DNA from: Agrobacterium sp. a22-2
GTDB lineage: Bacteria; Pseudomonadota; Alphaproteobacteria; Rhizobiales; Rhizobiaceae
DNA length: 64,000 nucleotides
Assembly (NCBI RefSeq): GCF_012276985.1
Contig: NZ_JAAXMM010000003.1
Location: 304,748-368,747 of the forward strand
Direction: 5' to 3'
Every line of letters starts with the position of its first letter. Positions within the stretch are counted from its first letter, which is position 1. Position numbers and translations under genes: made by a program. Of this stretch, positions 43,723 through 52,356 are shown in pieces. Below the pieces are notes generated by a model that did not search any database, was not told the origin of the DNA, and worked only from the letters and a program-made list of their open reading frames with translations.

Positions 43723-44676
43723 TCAGGCCAGCGGCTTCAGCTTTGCTTCGATCGACTGGCGGCGCGGTTCGAGGAAGGGCGGCAGCGACAGGCTTTCGCC
43801 CAGCGTTTCCATCGGTTCGTCGACGGCAAAGCCCGGGCCGTCCGTGGCGATTTCGAACAGCACGCCATTGGGCTCGCGGAAATAGAGCGAACGGAAATAG
43901 AAGCGCTCGACCTCGCCGCTCGACGGCAGGCGGAAACCGCGTAGGCGCTCGGCCCACTGGGTCAATTGCTCCACATTGGGCGTGCGGAAGGCGACGTGGT
44001 GCACGGCACCGGCACCCTGATGGGCCAGCGGCAGGTTCGGCTGAACGGCGACATGCAGTTCGGCGGCCGGTCCGCCTTCGCCCATCGAGAAGACATGCAC
44101 GGTGCCTTCACCGTCCGGATCGGGGTATGTGCCAGTCTCCGTCATGTTCATGACGTCGGTCAGAACAGCTTGCGTATTGGCGATATCCGGCACGCTGATG
44201 GTGATCGGGCCAAGGCCGCGGATCTGGTGTTCGGCCGGCACCGGGCTTTTGGCCCAGGGCTGCGAGGAACCGATGCCGCCGTCATCGATCAGCCGGAAGC
44301 GCTGGCCTTCGCCATCTTCGAAATCGAGCGACAGGCGGTCGCCGGTCGTGGTGATCTCGCCGGCCTTGACCTTGAGCGTCTCGAAACGGGCTTTCCACCA
44401 GGCAAGCGTTTCCGCGCCGGACACCCGAAGGGCGGTGCGCGAAATGCTGTGGGTGCCGCGGCGTTCGCGGCCGACCGGCCAGTCGAAGAAGGTAAGGTCG
44501 GTGCCGGGCGTTGCCTCGCCATCGGCATAGAACAGATGGTAGGCGCTGGTATCGTCCTGGTTGACGGTTTTCTTGACCAGCCGCAGGCCGAGCGTCTGGG
44601 TATAGAACCGCAGGTTTTCCGGCGCATTGGCGGTGATGGCGGTCAGATGATGAATTCCGGTAAGCTGCAAAGTCAT
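43723..44676 (-). CDS. VOC-family ring-cleaving dioxygenase (MhqO-like)
   Basis: This 317-residue two-module vicinal-oxygen-chelate protein has metal ligands His in GIHHLTAI, His in VHHVAFR and Glu in [11 protein letters not shown]. It is related to the N-terminal half of the fusion protein at 41374, though the two differ throughout, so they are not recent duplicates. Predicted role is Fe(II)-dependent cleavage of hydroquinones or catechol-like rings. It is monocistronic, with terminators on its downstream side. Confidence 0.92.
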   Translation of the reverse strand: MTLQLTGIHHLTAITANAPENLRFYTQTLGLRLVKKTVNQDDTSAYHLFYADGEATPGTDLTFFDWPVGRERRGTHSISRTALRVSGAETLAWWKARFETLKVKAGEITTTGDRLSLDFEDGEGQRFRLIDDGGIGSSQPWAKSPVPAEHQIRGLGPITISVPDIANTQAVLTDVMNMTETGTYPDPDGEGTVHVFSMGEGGPAAELHVAVQPNLPLAHQGAGAVHHVAFRTPNVEQLTQWAERLRGFRLPSSGEVERFYFRSLYFREPNGVLFEIATDGPGFAVDEPMETLGESLSLPPFLEPRRQSIEAKLKPLA

Positions 44677-44831
44677 GGCTTAAGCCTCCTTGGGCCAAAC
44701 CACATGCTGCGGCAGGCCCTTCGTTGTGTGGGCTCTATATCGCGCCGTTCCACCGAGGTTTAAAGCCATGCGGCGAGAACGCATTGTTCATAAAACGATC
44801 GCGAAAGCCATCAACCGCCATCGAGTATCGT

Positions 44832-46631
44832 TCATGTGTCGAAGCCGGCCATGTGGGTGAATGTCTCGACGCGTTTGCGGCGCAGGCTGCCCGGCGCGTA
44901 TTTGGCGATCCAGCTGTCATCGGGTTCCAGAAAGGCGCTGAAGCCGGCCGGCGGCGCCGCTGCTGCGCCCGCGCTGCGGCGGCTGGTCGCCTCCTGCACC
45001 GAGCGGAAATAATAGTGGAAGAACAGCCGGTTGAATTCGGTGAAATAGATATCCGCGGCCCGCAGGTCGCCGCGGATGATCAGCATGTTCTCGTCATTGC
45101 TGGTGGTTGACGGTTCACTGAAATTGGCCGAGCCGGTGACGACGATCGGATCGGCGCCGAGTGGATCGCGCAGCAGGAATTTCGAATGGATGAAGCTCAC
45201 ATGCTGGTTGAGGCCGAGGCGGCCGGCCGACGTTTCCCTGGCCCACTGATGTAGTGGTTCGCGCAGGTAGGAACCCCAGGCCTTGTAGACATTGTTGCGG
45301 GCATTGAGGGCCACGAAGGGCGTCGAGCTGCGCGGATTGGGCTTGTCCTCTTTCTCCAGGAGGAAGAAGGCCAGATGGCTGCCGGCATGATTGTCCGAGA
45401 GGCGTTGCTTGAAGACGGCACTGATGCCGAAGGCAAGCGTGATGCAGGAGAGATGTTCGGCGCTGTCCAACAGTTCCGCATAGAGGTCGAGCATGTCGAG
45501 ACCGGAGCGCGGGCTGAAAACGGGCGTCACGCCTTTGGCGATGTCGGCAATCGCGGTCGGAGCCTGGCCGATCGCCATCACCTGGCGCCGCAGTTCCTTG
45601 GTCTTCTGACGGCCTTGCGGATCGTCCTTGCCCATGCTGCCCGGATCGGCGGACAGGACGTGCCAATAGGCCGTGAAGGCCGCCGCTGCATCGCTGTTGC
45701 GCAGCCAATGGCCGACATTGGTCTGGCCATGGATACCGCCGACCGAGAGATTGGTCGAACCGGTCCAGACCGCGTGCTCGGTGCCGTCCTTGTTCTGCCA
45801 GACCATGAACTTGTTATGCTGGATATCGCCCGGCTGTGCCTCGCGACGGATGATCGCTGCGGCCGGAAAGCCGGTTTTGTCGATCAGTTCGAGGTTTTCG
45901 GTGCGGGGAAAGCTCTTCTTGACGATCTCGCCGGTGGTCTTGTCGCGGGTCTCGTTGTTCTTGGCATCGATGATGATGCGGACATCGACGCCATCGTCGA
46001 GCGCCTGCTTGAGCGCCTCGACGACCGGCGCATAGCGGAATTCGTAGAAGCAGCAGAGCAGCGTGTCGCCCTGCTTCGCCTGGGCGATGAAGCGCAGCAT
46101 GGCTTCGTCGAGGTCGCGGCTCAGCCAGTCGAGCGCCCGCTGGCGCTTCGGCTCTTCCAGATCGTCTGGCCGCTTGTTCTCGAATTCCCGCCGGTAAGCC
46201 TGGCTGCTGGCGACGCCGCGATTGAAGAAGACGTCGTGTTCTTCATTGGAAAACAGTGGCTCGGTCTTGATGGTGATCGGGATCGGTGGTGCAGACCGGT
46301 CGATGTTCTTCGGCTTTCCCTTCAGCGGGAAGAAGCGGTATTCATAGGTTCGTCCCGGTTTGGCGGTAAAGTCATCGTGGACGAAGCTCTGCACCGGATG
46401 ATTGAAGGTGGTGACCGAAGTGGTCTCGTCCGGATGGGGCACGACCTCCTCGAACACTTTGAAGCCGTAGAGGAAATAGCGCTGGTCTTCCGTGGGGTCG
46501 GTGCGCTCGATGGCAAAGCCGAGCAGGCCGGACGTGTCGGCCTGCCGGAAATCGACGGCAAACGAAACCGTGTTGGTGCCGGTGACCGCATAGACCCGGT
46601 AACCGCCTATCTCGTCCGATTTGAACCGCAT
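44832..46631 (-). CDS. phospholipase D-like (HKD) protein
   Basis: This 599-residue protein without signal peptide has an N-terminal beta-rich region (about 1-125, fibronectin-like) followed by two PLD modules. The second HKD motif is complete (H481-S-K483-F-L-L-R-D488, then GSANFSE). The first has H272 and K274 but Gln at the Asp position (HNKFMVWQ), followed by a normal GSTNLS. PLD-fold enzymes hydrolyse phosphodiesters of lipids or nucleic acids. It is the third gene of the CYTH/EndoU/PLD group, 47 bases after the EndoU stop, with GGAG before its start. Confidence 0.9.
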   Translation of the reverse strand: MRFKSDEIGGYRVYAVTGTNTVSFAVDFRQADTSGLLGFAIERTDPTEDQRYFLYGFKVFEEVVPHPDETTSVTTFNHPVQSFVHDDFTAKPGRTYEYRFFPLKGKPKNIDRSAPPIPITIKTEPLFSNEEHDVFFNRGVASSQAYRREFENKRPDDLEEPKRQRALDWLSRDLDEAMLRFIAQAKQGDTLLCCFYEFRYAPVVEALKQALDDGVDVRIIIDAKNNETRDKTTGEIVKKSFPRTENLELIDKTGFPAAAIIRREAQPGDIQHNKFMVWQNKDGTEHAVWTGSTNLSVGGIHGQTNVGHWLRNSDAAAAFTAYWHVLSADPGSMGKDDPQGRQKTKELRRQVMAIGQAPTAIADIAKGVTPVFSPRSGLDMLDLYAELLDSAEHLSCITLAFGISAVFKQRLSDNHAGSHLAFFLLEKEDKPNPRSSTPFVALNARNNVYKAWGSYLREPLHQWARETSAGRLGLNQHVSFIHSKFLLRDPLGADPIVVTGSANFSEPSTTSNDENMLIIRGDLRAADIYFTEFNRLFFHYYFRSVQEATSRRSAGAAAAPPAGFSAFLEPDDSWIAKYAPGSLRRKRVETFTHMAGFDT

Positions 46632-46678
46632 GATCGTGTCTCCGTGGAATGGTGGCGGGATAGAGGATGGGCGGTTGC

Positions 46679-47956
46679 TCAGAAGATGATGGTTTCACCC
46701 TGCCGATCGGCCTGCGACTTGCTGTAGGTGACCAGATGCGTTGTGGCGCCGGCCCGATCGACCAGGCGGATTTCTCCACCCTTGTTGGAAAGCTGCACCG
46801 AGTTGCGCGGTAGCAGCACCGTCGTTGCCATTCCCGGAGCAAGGGTCACGTCCTTGATGCCGAAGCGCTTGCTCATCTTGTCGACCAGGAACCAGCCATC
46901 GAGATTGACGGTCTCGATACCTGTATTGACCAGGGTCACGGTTTCCTTGCCCGGGTCGTCGCCCATCGGGTTGACCAGTGCTGCGACGATCTTGACCGCG
47001 CCGCTGACGACGCCTTGCGTCCCGCCCGCCTGCGTTCCGGTCACCACGGCACCGCCGCGCGGGTGTTCGGCTGCGGGGCCAAGATAGGCCGGATAGAAGG
47101 TTCTGACGAAGCGCTCGCTCGGGTCGAGAAACAGCTTCATGTCATAGCGGGCGCCATTGATGACGGCCTCCTTCGGAGCCCGTGCGCCGCGATGGGCGCG
47201 CACGGCGCCGAGCGCCATCAGGCCTTCGACGCTGCAGCCGACAAAGAAGCCGCCGATCGGCTTGGTCAGCGGACGGGTGGTGCCGGCCTCGTAATCCGGC
47301 GCATCCCAGCGATAGGAGATGGTCACGGATTCCGGAAACCGCTCCTGTCCGTCCTTGTATTGGCCGCGCAGGTAGGTGATGCGGTCATCCTTGAATCCGG
47401 GCAGGCGGTTGCGGTCGATCTGCGAGGCGAGGCCGTCGTCGAGATGATACTTGTACCAGAAGTGATAGCCTTGGACCTTCGGGCCTTCCTGCTCGCCGAC
47501 GAAGACATGTTCGAAGCCCGAGAGGTCGCGGTCGCCGCCCTGGGCAAAGCGGCGGAACCATTGCTCAGTCAGCGTCGCATACCAGCGGTCGCGCGAAACC
47601 GGGGTTCCAGTCTCCTCCGAGATATAGGCGCGGGCCACCTGCATCGGCGCCGTGTCGACGATTGCCTCCAAGAGGTCGTGGACTTCGGCGCGCTCCTCGG
47701 GCGTTTCGATTTCGGCAGCCTGTTCGTCCAGCACGTAGTTGTTGAACAGGGCCCGTGCCAGGTCGTAGGTCGAGCGCTTGCCCGGCGGTATGACGACTTC
47801 CGAAAGAACCTTGAGGTCGTCAAGCGGCCCGGCGGTCTCGTCGGTGTTCACGACGCGCACGAAACCCGTGTCGGCAGAGCCCTCCGCCCCGGCCAATATC
47901 GGTTTGACGCCATTGCCGCTTTGGTCGGCATCCCAGATCTGCTGATAGATATCCAT
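46679..47956 (-). CDS. EndoU-type endoribonuclease with C-terminal lamin-tail domain
   Basis: This 425-residue protein shows the XendoU/EndoU catalytic pattern: His150 in FEHVFVGE, His165 in GYHFWYKYHL and Lys232 in KPIGGFFVGCSVEGLMALGA. It should cleave RNA at uridylates to 2',3'-cyclic phosphate products. A lamin-tail (immunoglobulin-like) domain follows at about 325-425 (LVNTGIETVNLDGWFLVDK). No signal peptide or toxin-delivery domain is present, unlike most bacterial EndoU proteins, which are ends of polymorphic toxins. The start at 47956 follows GGGAG. It is co-directional with PLD and CYTH-like genes. Confidence 0.85.
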   Translation of the reverse strand: MDIYQQIWDADQSGNGVKPILAGAEGSADTGFVRVVNTDETAGPLDDLKVLSEVVIPPGKRSTYDLARALFNNYVLDEQAAEIETPEERAEVHDLLEAIVDTAPMQVARAYISEETGTPVSRDRWYATLTEQWFRRFAQGGDRDLSGFEHVFVGEQEGPKVQGYHFWYKYHLDDGLASQIDRNRLPGFKDDRITYLRGQYKDGQERFPESVTISYRWDAPDYEAGTTRPLTKPIGGFFVGCSVEGLMALGAVRAHRGARAPKEAVINGARYDMKLFLDPSERFVRTFYPAYLGPAAEHPRGGAVVTGTQAGGTQGVVSGAVKIVAALVNPMGDDPGKETVTLVNTGIETVNLDGWFLVDKMSKRFGIKDVTLAPGMATTVLLPRNSVQLSNKGGEIRLVDRAGATTHLVTYSKSQADRQGETIIF

Positions 47957-48079
47957 TTCGTTTCTCCCATTTAAACGAAAGCCTGGTTCTTCCAATCGGC
48001 ACTCTATCGCTGCGTGTTCAAGCTTTAATGACAGCTGCGACGTGCATTTTCGCCGCATTTCGGGCAGCCGGATGGGCTG

Positions 48080-48982
48080 CTACGCACAAGGTCCCGGCAG
48101 GGCCAGGGACGTCTTGCTGGAATGTCGGGTTTCCACCCATGCCTCCAGATCCGTCTGAAGGCCGATGAACAAAGCCAGCGCCCGTCTCGCCGCCCGCCCG
48201 GGCATTGTTCCATCTTCGATCGCACATTTGAAGGAGATCTCTGCGACGTCGGGCCTCGTATCGTGCGCCTCGAAGAACCACAGCGTCAGCGAAAATACGC
48301 CGGTGATAGTCTCGCTCAGCCGGATGCGGGCGCCCTCGAACACGAATTCACGGATGATCGGACCGCCGATCAGAACCACATCGGGATCAAAGGACTGATT
48401 GGACCCGGCAATGACGTCTCCAAGCGTTGGGAACCGCGATTGCAGATTGCCGAGGCTGTGGCTGGACTGGTCCCAATCGACGGTCTGGCGGGTAGAGAGG
48501 GAGAACCGGCTGCGAATGGATCGTCTTGCCGGCAGCAGGACGGCAGAGTGGCCGGTGTCGGGAATATCGATTTCGAGCGGCGCTATATCTTCCTCGAATT
48601 TGGTCTCGGCCTTGTCGCTGCTTCCCGTCAGCCTGGTTGAGGCGACAACGAAGAAGTCCGGCATGCGCAGTTTCAACGTGAGCTGGGCGCGCTCGGCCGT
48701 CTCGTGCTCATCCTTGACCGTCACACGCTGACGGAAAGCAAGATCGGCCATGGACAAGGTACAATCCGGCGTATCCCAGAAGCGAACGATCCGTTCCTCG
48801 GCCGGATCGAACTGCCGCTCGGCGCGGCTGCGATCGCCATTGCGACGATCCAGCCGGTGATCGATCACCGGCTTCAACTGGTCGTTCCAGAAACTGTTTG
48901 CCGTATTTCGCGACACTTTTCCCTGAAACCGCGCTGGGTCCAGGAGAAGCTTGTATTCGCGCGCCATCAATCTGTGCAGCAT
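48080..48982 (-). CDS. CYTH-like (triphosphate tunnel) hypothetical protein
   Basis: This protein has 300 residues. The N-terminal MAREYKLLLDPARF and the later FWDTPDCTLSMADLAFRQR with LTLKLRMPDF resemble CYTH/triphosphate-tunnel proteins (ExExK-like start, then YxDTPDxxLxxxxxxLRxR). Only part of the usual charged tunnel is evident, so enzyme activity is uncertain. The C-terminal half (about 160-300) is unrecognised. It is the upstream member of a three-gene set with EndoU and PLD. A later start at 48967 is also possible. Confidence 0.65.
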   Translation of the reverse strand: MLHRLMAREYKLLLDPARFQGKVSRNTANSFWNDQLKPVIDHRLDRRNGDRSRAERQFDPAEERIVRFWDTPDCTLSMADLAFRQRVTVKDEHETAERAQLTLKLRMPDFFVVASTRLTGSSDKAETKFEEDIAPLEIDIPDTGHSAVLLPARRSIRSRFSLSTRQTVDWDQSSHSLGNLQSRFPTLGDVIAGSNQSFDPDVVLIGGPIIREFVFEGARIRLSETITGVFSLTLWFFEAHDTRPDVAEISFKCAIEDGTMPGRAARRALALFIGLQTDLEAWVETRHSSKTSLALPGPCA

Positions 48983-49127
48983 GAACCCCGTCCCCCGGAA
49001 CACGCACATCCTGAGGTTCCCCTCAGGGCACGACAATGCGCTTTGACGTGCATTCTGGCAAGACTAAACTCAGGATGGCAATTCCATTTCAGGTTCCATG
49101 ACAACCGGGATATTTCGAACCGTGGTT

Positions 49128-50477
49128 TTAGCCGGAAAATGTCACCTTGGCCTCGAAGCCATCGGACCGTCCTGCCGCCGGCGAACGGATGTCGAGGCGC
49201 CCATTCATCTGGGTGAGCAACCTGTCGACGATGGAGAGGCCGAGGCCAGAACCCGGTCTGGTCGTCGTGCCACGGCCGAAACGGGTGCGAATGCTAGCGA
49301 GTTCGTTCTGGGACAGCGGTCTGGCGCCATTCGTGACACAAACGGTGCCGTCTGAGTCCAGGCGGATCTCGACGGGTTCATCGGGAGCGCCGTGGACCAG
49401 GGCGTTTTCGATCAGGTTGCGCATGACGATGGCAAAAGCGTCCTCGCTGACCGACCGGATCAGTGTCGCCCCGGGCTGTGGCATATAGCGGATTCGGTCC
49501 GGATTCGATGATGCTCTCTGGACATCGGTGACCACCAGGTCCAGCACCCGGGCAAGATCGATCGGAGCCTCGGTGGCGCCGATGCCGGCTTCGGCCCGGG
49601 CGAGCTGCAACAGCTTTTCGGCGAGCTTTGCCAGTTTAGACAGGGAGGTCTCGATCTGCCGGGCACGGGCCTTGGCTGGTCCCTCCCGCAACTCGCCGAT
49701 CAGCATCTGCGTCTGCGCCAGTGCACCGGCAATCGGCGTTCGAAGCTCGTGGGCGCTGTTGGCGGTGAATTCCCGTTCGGCATCGAGCGCGGCGCGCAGG
49801 CGCGATAGCAGGAGATTGACGGAATGGGCGATCGGTTGCAGTTCGATGGGCAGAGCGGGGAGGTGCATTTCCGCCAGGTTGCCGCTGTCCTTGCCGGCGA
49901 TCGCCAGGCGCAGATCATCGACCGGGGCGATCATGCGCCGGACGATCAGCCAGACCACGAGCACGCTTAACGGAACGAGCAGCAGCACCGGCAGCAGCAG
50001 GGCCGTGCCGCCCTCCATGGCTGCTTCGCGGCGATGGCCCATGGAATCGGCCACCTGCACGAAGACCGTGTTGCTTACCGAGGCGGCGGTATAGATGCGA
50101 TAGACGTCGCCCTGCCAGAACCCCTGCTTCAGCGGCGCCTCGAAGGGGGCGGCGGAAACGTCGTGCGAGTGCAGGAGAACACGGCCCGAGGCATCGCGTA
50201 CCTGGTAGGTCAGGTGTTCTTCATCCCCTGGCTTCGTCACGCCTTGAAGCTGCCGGGGGCCGCTCACCTCGGCGCGCTGGAACAGGTCATCGATCACCAG
50301 GGGCATCAGCCGTTCGGCGGTTTCCTGCAGGGCGCTGTCGAATATCTCGCCGAACTCGTCCTGCATGACCATGACGCCGAGCCCCGCGGCCAGCAGCCAG
50401 AAGGCGGTGATGGCGCCGGTCAGCCAGAGGATCAGTCGGCGCGTCATGCTGCGTGTCCTGCTGCGTATCGGGGCCAT
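49128..50477 (-). CDS. sensor histidine kinase (QseC-like)
   Basis: This 449-residue kinase has two membrane segments (about 16-38 and 158-182) around a periplasmic sensor, HAMP, a HisKA with the phospho-His in NSAHELRTPIAG, and an HATPase domain (MRNLIENALVHG, GSGLGLSIVDRLL). The start at 50477 overlaps the regulator stop (TGATG), so the pair is co-translated. Divergent PepSY and cytochrome b561 genes are the likely targets, an arrangement common for QseBC/PmrAB-type systems. Confidence 0.92.
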   Translation of the reverse strand: MAPIRSRTRSMTRRLILWLTGAITAFWLLAAGLGVMVMQDEFGEIFDSALQETAERLMPLVIDDLFQRAEVSGPRQLQGVTKPGDEEHLTYQVRDASGRVLLHSHDVSAAPFEAPLKQGFWQGDVYRIYTAASVSNTVFVQVADSMGHRREAAMEGGTALLLPVLLLVPLSVLVVWLIVRRMIAPVDDLRLAIAGKDSGNLAEMHLPALPIELQPIAHSVNLLLSRLRAALDAEREFTANSAHELRTPIAGALAQTQMLIGELREGPAKARARQIETSLSKLAKLAEKLLQLARAEAGIGATEAPIDLARVLDLVVTDVQRASSNPDRIRYMPQPGATLIRSVSEDAFAIVMRNLIENALVHGAPDEPVEIRLDSDGTVCVTNGARPLSQNELASIRTRFGRGTTTRPGSGLGLSIVDRLLTQMNGRLDIRSPAAGRSDGFEAKVTFSG

Positions 50478-51136
50478 CAGCGCTCTTCCACCTTGTAGCC
50501 GACGCCGCGGACGGTCACGACATTGTCCTTGCCGAGTTTCTTGCGCAGTCGGCTGACATAGACCTCCACCGTATTGCTTTCGATTTCCGAGCCAAAGGCA
50601 TAGAGGGCTTCCTCGATGCGTGCCTTGGAAATGACCGCACCCGGTCGGGCGATCAGCACATCCAGCACAGCCCATTCCCGGCCGGACAGCATGACCTCCC
50701 GGCCATCGGCCAGCACGCGACGATCGCCGGCATTGATGACGAGATTGCCGACATGAACAAGCGGCACCGGACTGCCGCCGTAGCGCCGGGCGACGGCCAG
50801 CATGCGTGCCGTCAGTTCTCCCAGGTTGAAGGGCTTGACCAGATAGTCGTCGGCGCCGCAGTTCAGCCCCTCGATCCGGTCGGAGATCTGGTCATGGGCG
50901 GTCAGGATGATCACCGGCGTCGCATCGCCTTTCTGGCGCAAGTCCTTGAGCAGGCCGATGCCCGAGCCGTCCGGCAGGCGCAGGTCGAGCAGGATGAGGC
51001 CGTAACTGACGGCCCGCAGCGAACCGCGCGCATCGTCGAGCGTCTGCATCCAGTCGACGGCATGGCCGCCGGCCGTCACGTAATCGCGAACGGCCTCCCC
51101 GAGAATGGCGTCGTCTTCGATCAAAAGAACTCTCAC
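50477..51136 (-). CDS. OmpR-family response regulator (QseB-like)
   Basis: This 219-residue regulator has a receiver domain at 1-115 (VLLIEDDAILGEAV, phospho-Asp in LILLDLRLPDGSG, Lys in DDYLVKPF) and a winged-helix C-terminal domain (EVYVSRLRKKLG, VRGVGYKVE). It starts at GTG 51136 after GGGAG. It probably activates the divergent PepSY/b561 unit; a 10-bp inverted repeat (51202-51233) lies between them. Confidence 0.93.
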   Translation of the reverse strand: MRVLLIEDDAILGEAVRDYVTAGGHAVDWMQTLDDARGSLRAVSYGLILLDLRLPDGSGIGLLKDLRQKGDATPVIILTAHDQISDRIEGLNCGADDYLVKPFNLGELTARMLAVARRYGGSPVPLVHVGNLVINAGDRRVLADGREVMLSGREWAVLDVLIARPGAVISKARIEEALYAFGSEIESNTVEVYVSRLRKKLGKDNVVTVRGVGYKVEER

Positions 51137-51201
51137 GCCGTGTGGCTCCCTTTATGAGACTGCGCCCTGACCGGGCATGCTGGTGCGCGCCGGACGGCTG
51201 C

Positions 51202-51233
51202 GGTCGCTGTCGCCTGCCAAGCTGACAGCGACC
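51202..51233. repeat. perfect 10-bp inverted repeat in divergent promoter region
   Basis: GGTCGCTGTC (51202-51211) faces GACAGCGACC (51224-51233) across 12 bases, between the two-component genes and the PepSY gene. It could be an operator or a leader hairpin. Confidence 0.6.
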
Positions 51234-51339
51234 TGAATTTTGCGCAAGCCTCTGAAAAATATAGATGGCGCGCGTTCAGCCGACCGTCAGGTTTCAGGCT
51301 CAGAACCATCCGTGTCTTCTAACCCGATGGAGAAACCAA

Positions 51340-51606
51340 ATGAAGATTTTCTTTGCTGCCGCCGCCGTCAATGTCGTTCTTGCCGGTGCCGCTTTCGCTT
51401 CCGACAAATGCAATGTCCCGATGACGGACTGGCAGCCGCGCGAAGCCCTGCAGACCAAGCTTGAAGGCGAAGGCTGGAAAGTGCGCTCGATCAAGACCGA
51501 AGACGGCTGCTACGAAGCCTATGCGATCAACGCCAAGGGCGAAAAGGTCGAAGCCTATTTTGACCCGAAGAGCCTTGCCTCCGTCGACATGAAGATCGAG
51601 AACTGA
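51340..51606 (+). CDS. PepSY domain periplasmic protein
   Basis: This 88-residue secreted protein has a signal peptide (1-20, ending AFA-SDK) and one PepSY module (ALQTKLEGEGWKVRSIKTED and VEAYFDPKSLASV). Two Cys residues may form a disulfide. GGAG precedes the ATG. The stop is 3 bases before the cytochrome b561 start. PepSY/b561 pairs are typical outputs of QseBC-like systems and probably belong to envelope redox or stress responses. Confidence 0.9.
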   Translation: MKIFFAAAAVNVVLAGAAFASDKCNVPMTDWQPREALQTKLEGEGWKVRSIKTEDGCYEAYAINAKGEKVEAYFDPKSLASVDMKIEN

Positions 51607-51609
51607 TCG

Positions 51610-52149
51610 ATGAATGCCACCGTAAAAGTGTGGGACCCGTATGTCAGGGTCTTTCACTGGGCGCTGGCGGCAAGCTTTGCGATCGCCTGGCTGACGGCCG
51701 ACGAGATGAAGGACCTGCACGAGTTCGCCGGCTATGCCGCCGGCGCACTCGTCGCCTCCAGGCTGGTCATGGGCTTTGCCGGCTCCCGCTATACCCGTTT
51801 CAGCCAGTTCGTCAGAAGCCCAAGGGCAGTCCTGTCCTATGCTCGCGACATGATCGGCAACCGCGACCGTCGTTATCTCGGCCACAATCCGCTCGGTGCC
51901 GTCATGGTTCTGATCCTGATGGCCGGCATGGCATCGATCGCCTTGACGGGCTGGATGCAGACCACGGACGCCTATTGGGGCGTCGAATGGGTCGAGGATG
52001 TGCATGAGACGCTTGCCAATCTTTTGCTGGTCTGCGTCGGACTGCATCTGGTCGGCGTTCTGGTCGAAAGCCTGCGGCACCGCGAAAACCTCGTGAGAGC
52101 CATGGTGACAGGCCGCAAACGCGCGCCGGCCTCTAACGATATCGTCTGA
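51610..52149 (+). CDS. cytochrome b561 family membrane protein
   Basis: This 179-residue protein has four membrane helices and haem-ligand His residues in RVFHWALAASF, HEFAGYAAG, VHETLANLLL and GLHLVGVLV, as in di-haem b561/Ni-hydrogenase b-type cytochromes. It moves electrons from quinol to a periplasmic acceptor, perhaps connected to the PepSY protein. It is the second gene of a two-gene unit ended by the hairpin at 52178. Confidence 0.93.
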   Translation: MNATVKVWDPYVRVFHWALAASFAIAWLTADEMKDLHEFAGYAAGALVASRLVMGFAGSRYTRFSQFVRSPRAVLSYARDMIGNRDRRYLGHNPLGAVMVLILMAGMASIALTGWMQTTDAYWGVEWVEDVHETLANLLLVCVGLHLVGVLVESLRHRENLVRAMVTGRKRAPASNDIV

Positions 52150-52177
52150 GCCGCGCTCTGATCGCCGATTCCTTGAA

Positions 52178-52221
52178 CGACAGAAGACACCGCGACGGTC
52201 ACGACGCGGTGTCTTCTGTCG
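52178..52221 (+). terminator. 17-bp perfect hairpin after cytochrome b561 gene
   Basis: The stem at 52178-52194 pairs perfectly with 52205-52221 around a 10-base loop, 28 bases after the stop. There is no T-tract, so it may also protect the mRNA 3' end. Confidence 0.65.
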
Positions 52222-52356
52222 TTGGCTATCGTGTCTGGCGGAAACCCGGATTTGCCCGTATGCCAAGATGGTGCGATTCATTTGGTACATATGTCGGCTC
52301 TTTTACGATAGGAATGCGTTTCCTATTCTAGTGTTTTTTCACGGAAAGAAGCGTCG

